This document shows positions 58,401 through 64,000 of a stretch of 64,000 nt of DNA, piece by piece. The stretch spans positions 124,001-188,000 of the forward strand of contig JAUIRK010000903.1 in NCBI GenBank assembly GCA_030549495.1. The letters are read 5' to 3'. Position 1 is the first letter of the stretch, and each line of letters opens with the position of its first letter. Made by a program: the position numbers and the translations under genes. The notes beneath the pieces were generated by a model, which saw only the letters and a list, made by a program, of their open reading frames with translations, was not told the origin of the DNA and searched no databases. This DNA comes from Nectonema munidae. Taxonomy: Eukaryota > Nematomorpha > Nectonematoida > Nectonematidae.

Positions 58401-58790
58401 TCATAGAATCTTGCTTCATGCATGGACGCGGCTTCAACAATGACAGGGATTAAAAATGGGGTTCAAGCGAGAATAAAAGAGCAGAGTCCGTGGGTGATCT
58501 TTGTGTGGTGTTGTGCCCATCGATTGAATTTAATTGTTGTTGATTTGATGACTAAAACATTTCCTCAAGTTTTGAGCTTGATTGATGCGTTGTATACACT
58601 TTTTAAAAATGTTAAAATCCATTTTGTTTTTGAACAAAAACAGAAAAAAGTGGTTAAAAAACTACCCAAGCGTTCTTCAAAAGATGAAGTTTAAACTGTT
58701 GAATACTATAGTGACAAAAATCGATGAAATAGAAAAAACTTTAATTGAATTTAGTTATGAGAAAACATTTAGAGTTTTATAAACAGGGCT
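55416..58790 (+). mobile_element. hAT element (TTF-finger, ZMYM-like), split by Tigger 3
   Basis: It begins MKRQKISDYYFKFQ, followed near 55690-55785 by FTSKHTKSFQKNWHEKHKWI and IIENKVFCFS, the TTF-type finger of this hAT group. Tigger 3 interrupts it there. It resumes with GLDKHALSKSHIESMHNWEN, KYITKEMEKVEFYSLMIDEC-RDVSHHE (first Asp), CMDAASTMTGIKNGVQARIK (second Asp) and VIFVWCCAHRLNLIVVD. The end of the transposase (dimerisation motif) is not clear. Frame changes are frequent; the element is inactive. Confidence 0.78.
55789..57800 (+). mobile_element. Tigger/pogo transposon 3, nested
   Basis: TA at 55787-55788 and 57801-57802 flank terminal repeats: AGTCAAACCTGCCTTAGCGA on the left and, inverted, CAGTCAAACCTGTATTAAAC on the right, each followed by inner AACGACC words. 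Coding: MSKKRTSLALQQKYDVIKLL (HTH), NTLTYRGFIDALARGLPVSG, KERK-like CGKRSKGRITI, NVLLFIDNAPCHPNLKLSNV (second Asp), then the 187-codon C-terminus (57067-57630) with ILDVILLCSAEAWGEVEEST and RMTDYFKV. The first-Asp NADET block is deleted. Both ends and the target TA are kept, so it is younger than the hAT it split. Confidence 0.88.
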
Positions 58791-58799
58791 TTTGAAAAG

Positions 58800-60100
58800 C
58801 CACAATAAGTAATATTGCATTGAATTAGTAATGATCCATCCTTCAATAAATACTACTGATAAATTGAAAAAATCTTACTCATATAACCGAGTGTGGAATC
58901 AAATATAAATAAAACTTTTTAATAGAACAAAAAATAATAATTAGGTAATACTTATTTTATCATATATTAAAAAATTACAAAGATAAAAATATTTGAAAAG
59001 AGGTTAAATTTTTTGTCTTCTTTGAAAATAAAATATCGAAAGAAGATCATTCAACGGGAAAAAATGATCTCATTGAAATATCATTCAGAATATTTAAAGA
59101 TTTAGAGAGAGAATCAGAAGAATGGGAATTATACAAGACAAAGCATCATAAAAAAGAAACTCACTTGAGAGATGTCAATGGAATTGAATGAAGAGGATTG
59201 GTGGGCGGGAAAAGGAAAATATTTTGCATTGAAAAAAGTTGAAATGTGAGAAAGGATGTATCTTTTAGAAGATAAGTCAAAGCAATTTTGAGATGAAGAA
59301 TAAACTAAAAAAATATCATAGTGTGTTATTGCCGTATTCAAATTAATGCTAAAATATTATTATGTACTTGATGATGATGTGGTTGCAAACCGGTGGTCCA
59401 TGGACGACTGATGGTCGGCAGAAAATATCAATGGTCCGTAGAAAACTTGAGACATTATTCTCATTTTTGTTTTTCTCAGTCCATTTTTTCTCAAATTCAG
59501 TTTCTCACAATAAATAATGAATATTCCAAATTGCGAAAAAAAATTTTAAGGAAAAAAGCTTTTAATTTTAATATTTCATTACTCCCTACATTTAAAAAAT
59601 ATTTTTCTCAAAAAAAATTTAAAAAGTTAAAAATTACAAATCTTTTCAGGATTACATTCAATTATTTCGTGATTATAGATTTTTAATATTTAAAAAAAAT
59701 ATAAAAATAGTGAAGAAAAGTATATTTGGCTTATTAATTTTCTCATCCAAAAATCTAAATAAAACGTAAATTTAGCTAACATTAGAATCAAATGAATGAA
59801 GTCCAAAATTTCGCTATAAGAACTTTTATCCTATGGAACTTAGCTGTTCTTGTATTCAATTTCACAATTATTATTTTGATTTTCACTAATTCTATTATGA
59901 ACTTCAAGTACGGCGTTTTCCTTTTTTGTTTTTAGATTTAAATAAATTTATGATAAAATAGACAAATGATGAATGAGAAAAAGCAAGTAAAAACGTTACA
60001 TTTCTTTATTAAAACAATTATATCTAATATTATAAAAACTTCAGAGCATCCCCACTTCTCGTCAGGCTCCACTAGTAAAAACATTATACTAGGAGACAAA
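58800..60100. other. No gene identified
   Basis: AT-rich. A plus-strand stretch near 58985-59190 is open for about 65 codons (ISFRIFKDLERESEEWELYK, coiled-coil-like) and might be an element ORF fragment, but I cannot assign it. Confidence 0.4.
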
Positions 60101-60119
60101 AAGAAACGCAAAGTATGAA

Positions 60120-61920
60120 GAAAATAAGATCCGAAATATTTGAAATTTGGATTTATTCAATGAACCTGCGAAGTAAGTTGGATCCAAAACCTCTTTGTAT
60201 TGGGAACTTTTCTGTTATCTCCCCCCCCCCCCACTCTAAAAAAATTTTTTAGTGAATGATTTACTTTTTTACTGATTCATCAACATTTCTCTGATTATTA
60301 TATAATATCATTTAGATTTTTTTAGAGTGGGAAGGAGATAACAGAGATATATAATTTCACTTTATATACATATATAATATATATTTTCGCTTTAAATTTT
60401 TATTTAATGTTGGAAAAACATAGAATGATAAGTGAAAATTGTAATATTACTTATTTAATGAGGAGCCCAATAGCAAAGTATTGTATCGAAAGGTTTAAAC
60501 CTTTAACTTTGATTTTCTCTTGCCATATGAACTCACACATATATGAATCTAGTAGATTCTATGAGTGCCGCTCTGTTTTTTATTTTTTTTCTTTGGCACT
60601 TCTCCACATTCGTTCAATATTTTGAGTGTGAGCCCCACTAGAAGGATCCACAAAGTTTTTCGAATGATTAACAACTAAAAGATGATAATCATTGGTGGAA
60701 AACATTTTTCTGTATGCACCCCAGTCATCACTTATTATTGTAGTTCCATGCCGTATGCTATTCTTTATTATTGGATAAAGTGTTCTTGCTTTCCTATCTA
60801 GGACAATAAACAAAATTTTCTTTAGTCTCTCTGCACATTCCTCCAAAAACCCATTGTTGAAGACGTATACGTCCAACATGTTTTTTTCTTTTGGTGAACA
60901 AACTTTCATCTATTTCTACAGTCATGTTGTGTCCTCCAATCACTCTAGGATTAGCTAGAAGATGTTGGGCACATATTTTCTTAAATAGTTGTTCCAATCA
61001 ACATCTGATTCGTGCTTCAATTCTAATTCACGTTCACAAAATTATATACTTGACATGTTGTGTGCCCAACAGTCAACAAAGCTGCTTTCCGAAAAGGTAA
61101 ACGAAAATTTTTGAATCAATTATTTGTTCTTACTCCTATTTCTTCTCTACATGAACGAAATTTACAGCGCCATCTATTTTGTTTTCCAATAGACAGTTTC
61201 ATTATATGACCATTTCGGCATTTTCGTTCTTGATGAAGAATTCCTTTCGATTGGAAAAAAGAAATGCTAGAATTCTATATTTGACTTAATCGTAAAAAAA
61301 TTCATTCTAAAAAACGAATGCTAATAATCGTCTGCTAATGAAAATAGGAAATATTCTGTTCTTTCAATTTTAGAAAATATCCTCTGCTTTTTTAAAAAAA
61401 ATTTTTAGAGTGAGGGGGGGGGGGATGGGAGATAACAGAAAAGTACCTTGTGTTGTGTTCTAAAAAGTTATCCAATGATGACATGAAGCCTTCGAAACTT
61501 AAAGACACTTCCTATCTAAGCATTCAGAATTGGCAGAGAAATCACTGAAATCAAAATGTTGTTGTGAGAACCCATATTTTTGAAGAATGAGTGAAAATGT
61601 GCAAAAACAAGTTGATGCTTTCAAAAAAAAGGTTGTTGAAGAAAAAAGGTTGCTCTTTTTAAGGAATTTGCTTGCACTTCAATATGGAAAAATTGAAAGC
61701 AATATACGATTGGGGAAGAATTTATCAGGCCTTGTATATTAATTACATCCCTGTGAAGAAGTGTTTCAGAAAGAAGGCTGTACAGAAACTGAAAGTAATT
61801 CGTTTGTCTGATAACACTTTAGGCACAGAACTGGTTAGAACGACTAACGCTGACATTTTTAGAGCACTTGATAGAAATTTCGTTGAACACGATGTGATCC
61901 TTTGAATTGAAAAAGGGTAT
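60120..61920 (+). mobile_element. hAT element (BED finger, ZBED5-like), split by Merlin
   Basis: Left of the Merlin, reading ends LDPKPLCIV. Right of it, reading starts CSKKLSNDDMKPSKLK: together the C-x-x-C and MKPSKLKRH parts of a BED zinc finger. Further right, the 77-codon frame (61672-61905) reads KKCFRKKAVQKLKVIRLSDN-TLGTEL, the loop before the first Asp (consensus GEKAAKKLKSIPLSNNT). The catalytic region is missing. The orientation is opposite to the similar elements at 390 and 22995. Confidence 0.72.
60203..61447 (-). mobile_element. Merlin (IS1016-like) DNA transposon, both ends present
   Basis: The termini are GGAACTTTTCTGTTATCTCC (left) and, inverted, GGTACTTTTCTGTTATCTCC, continuing into a C/G homopolymer and CACTCTAAAAA. 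They are flanked by TTGTATTG (60195-60202) and TTGTGTTG (61448-61455), an 8-bp target duplication with one mismatch; 8-9 bp is the Merlin rule. The minus-strand transposase shows MTVEIDESLFTKRKKHVGRI (first Asp), QQWVFGGMCRETKENFVY, TTIISDDWGAYRKM (second Asp) and VNHSKNFVDPSSGAHTQNIE-RMW (third acidic residue, E). This is the DDE_Tnp_IS1595/ISXO2-like fold. One frame change near 60800 separates two overlapping frames. The total length, 1245 bp, is normal for Merlin. Confidence 0.92.
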
Positions 61921-63229
61921 TGATAAATTTTTGTAAATTTAAGAAAATTTATTCTCGATCAAGATGATCATAATGGTGAAATGTATAATTTTCTAAACAA
62001 AATTAAACAATTCATTTCAAGGCAGAGGAGAAACAAAATGTATAAAGGATTTCTTTTCCATGTAATTTATCATGTCGCTATATATTAGTTATTACTTTTA
62101 TAGGATTAAAGATATTAAAAAAAAAATTTTCTCAAGTTTTCCTCCCTTAGTAGCAGAAGCGTACCCACAGGGAGGAAAAGCCCCATAAAAAATGTTTTGC
62201 CCCCTCCTTTCTGTAGTAAAAACGCATATGATGGTTATGCAAAAGACTTGTCAATGAATACGGAGAAATTTTCAAAAAAAAAACTATTTTTTTTAAAGAA
62301 AATAGTAAGGTGACAGCTTATGAGGGGTACAGAATATTCTGACCTGAGAAAATTAATTGAAAAGCCTACATTAGATCAAACCCCTAGATGACTTATTCGG
62401 TGATGCTCATCTTATGAGAGAAATAACAGTGCGTGATAATAACACATGTGCATAACAAAAATATTATAAGGTGTAAATTATGTCCTAGAAGTTACAAAAA
62501 ATAGAAGTTCACTATATATTTTTCGAGTACAGTATGTTATCTGTTGAAGTCTTACTCTTCCGCTAATAAAGCAAAACGAAAAAGATTTTGTCCAGGATTA
62601 AAAATAAGCTTATACATTGCATTTTTATATTTGCAATTTAAAAGTAATCTGTACTGGAGGAAATTGACAAACGATTCAAAACAAATATTTTTGTAATAAA
62701 GCAAAATAAAATTTTAAATTTAACAAAGAAAATGTAAAGAATATTTTTGGACAAAGTATGTGTATTTCTTGTTTTAAAATATAGTTTTCCATGCGTTTTT
62801 ACAATTACAACATAAAAATAAAGTATGATGCTTGTAAATATATTTGCCACACTCACTATACTTTCTTATTCCCATTATTCTAGGCTTATATTAGTCGAAG
62901 AGCAGTAACAGTGAATATAGCAGTTGGTTCATTAGTTTTTGTGAAACTGTAAAAAGAAAGCAGATTTAAGTAGTTATGCTAGTGAATGAACACTCGCTTC
63001 TGATTTTCATAGACCTTTTAGCTAAAGATAAGCTAGATGCCTCATAAAGCTATTCCTGCCTGAAACTGATGGGTTAGCACTTCGATTAGCTTTCATAATT
63101 AACCATCTGTTATTAGCAGAAATGTGGAGGAAATTTCTAAAAATCGCTATTGGCCATTATCTGGAAGCCTTATATATCAGCTAAAATTTCAAAGCCTCTT
63201 TATAAAAACGTTTACCTTAGACGTATATT
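61921..63229. other. No gene seen
   Basis: AT-rich. A GC-richer word group near 62160-62215 (GCGTACCCACAGGGAGGAAAAGC, CCCCCTCC) resembles a transposon terminus and is loosely echoed at 48868-48908 (GGGGCGCACATCC, GGGAGGGGGCG). Confidence 0.4.
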
Positions 63230-64000
63230 TGTTGTAGTCTAAGATTGTTTGCGGCGGTTTTTTATCCAAATGTATCAATTCTTGAAAGATATTGTCTCAA
63301 CCCCACATAAACAGGTTTAAAATTTTTTTGGAATGCTTGTGTATAATGTAAATGGTCAAAGAGGAATACTGTGAATAAAAGCATGCTTTTACATCATCCA
63401 GTCAACCGGAAACTTTTTGTAGAAAAAAAGATAAAAATTCGAGAGCTCATCTATAGTTACACAGTTTGTTGGAGACTAATATTGATGTCAATTTTCCAGA
63501 AATTTGTTTTGAATGCATCTTACCGCTACCAATCTAAGAGAATTGTCGCTTTCTCTCTTTGAAACAAATTGTATGAATGTACGAACGATAATGAACACAT
63601 CTCTACTAACTGCAGCTTTCATAGATGAATTTGCATATTTTTCTGAAGAACGTCAATCTGTTGGTCTTTTAATTGCCGATATATAGAAGACAAGCGAATG
63701 AAGCTAACAAATGCTCGATTGAATGTAGAAACGTAGTTGAATATTACCTGTATCTATTGAATTCATAAATGTGCTAACCATATCCTCGATGAAGAAAAGA
63801 CTAAAATATTTCCATGCATCCTTCACATTTTTGGCATTAGCTTTTGGACGGCTGTGGAAAAAATCTTCTGCCCTTAGCATCTATGCTTATCCAAAAAATT
63901 CTGTTCAAGCTAGTGCTTTGAGGGAATCTCTCTTCTTGACCAATTTCTTCCTTTTCATCGCTGTTTTTTCAACTCAGGCGTTCACATCACTTAGGGAAAA
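63230..64000 (-). pseudogene. Possible piggyBac-like transposase remnant
   Basis: Reading leftward from the window edge, the minus strand shows DAWKYFSLFFIEDMVSTFMN (compare P-x-x-x-F-x-x-FF-x-x-x-x-L), then AAVSRDVFIIVRTFIQFVSK (compare MSRDRF-x-x-I-x-x-x-L-x-F), then SPTNCVTIDELSNFY (compare the first catalytic VTIDEQL). Order and spacing fit a piggyBac/PGBD transposase, but each match is weak and the frame is interrupted. It continues beyond the window. Confidence 0.42.

Noticed and set aside
62880-62970. Possible plus-strand exon after ATTCTAG (AYISRRAVTVNIAVGSLVF)
   Set aside because: Only a short open run with no donor or partner exon and no known motif.
63789-64000. Plus-strand frame open to the window edge (MKKRLKYFHASFTFLALAFG...)
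   Set aside because: About 70 codons without motif, antisense to a better-ordered piggyBac-like reading; judged a shadow.

Overview
The window looks like AT-rich nuclear DNA from an invertebrate animal, most likely an arthropod (a crustacean or chelicerate is my guess, not shown). Reasons: no bacterial-style operons, short GT-AG introns, and dense remnants of many animal transposon superfamilies (hAT, Tigger/pogo, piggyBac, Merlin, several LINE clades, tRNA-like SINEs, one LTR-retrotransposon Gag fossil). Nearly every long reading frame belongs to a mobile element, usually a decayed one.

Host coding signal is sparse. (1) A single-exon seven-transmembrane protein of 371 residues lies on the minus strand at 8696-9811; I do not recognise its family. 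(2) Two phase-compatible minus-strand exons, 51574-51669 and 32987-33136, read together as the last blade of a WD40-repeat protein. If joined, they flank an intron of about 18.4 kb that holds most of the transposons in the middle of the window.

Layout. 1-3215: hAT pieces, the first part of a repeat whose second copy is at 22608-24215, and a LINE scrap. 3998-7645: a multi-copy transposon-associated family (A) twice, with a different family (B) between them. 8696-9811: the 7TM gene. 10339-10900: a third copy of family A. 10913-12715: a hairpin and degenerate repeats. 13081-14925: SINE, LINE and Gag fossil. 14940-19957: an RTE-like LINE split by a piggyBac that is itself split by a second piggyBac with a nearly intact transposase. 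20480-21905: a LINE in the opposite orientation. 22608-24253: the second repeat copy. 24640-29462: LINE ends, GC-richer patches and a homopolymer. 30241-31785: a Tigger. 32987-33136: the WD40 terminal exon. 36170-42899: two LINEs, the second with a 14-bp target-site duplication. 43066-50110: a probable two-gene DNA transposon interrupted by a Tigger and a SINE. 51574-51669: the WD40 upstream exon. 54480-58790: two hATs, one split by a Tigger. 60120-61920: a BED-finger hAT split by a complete Merlin element. 63230-64000: a faint piggyBac-like remnant.

The main structural story is nested insertion, which gives relative ages: LINE before piggyBac A before piggyBac B; the two-gene element before Tigger 2; the ZMYM-type hAT before Tigger 3; the BED hAT before Merlin. 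No CRISPR array, rRNA gene or functional tRNA gene was seen.
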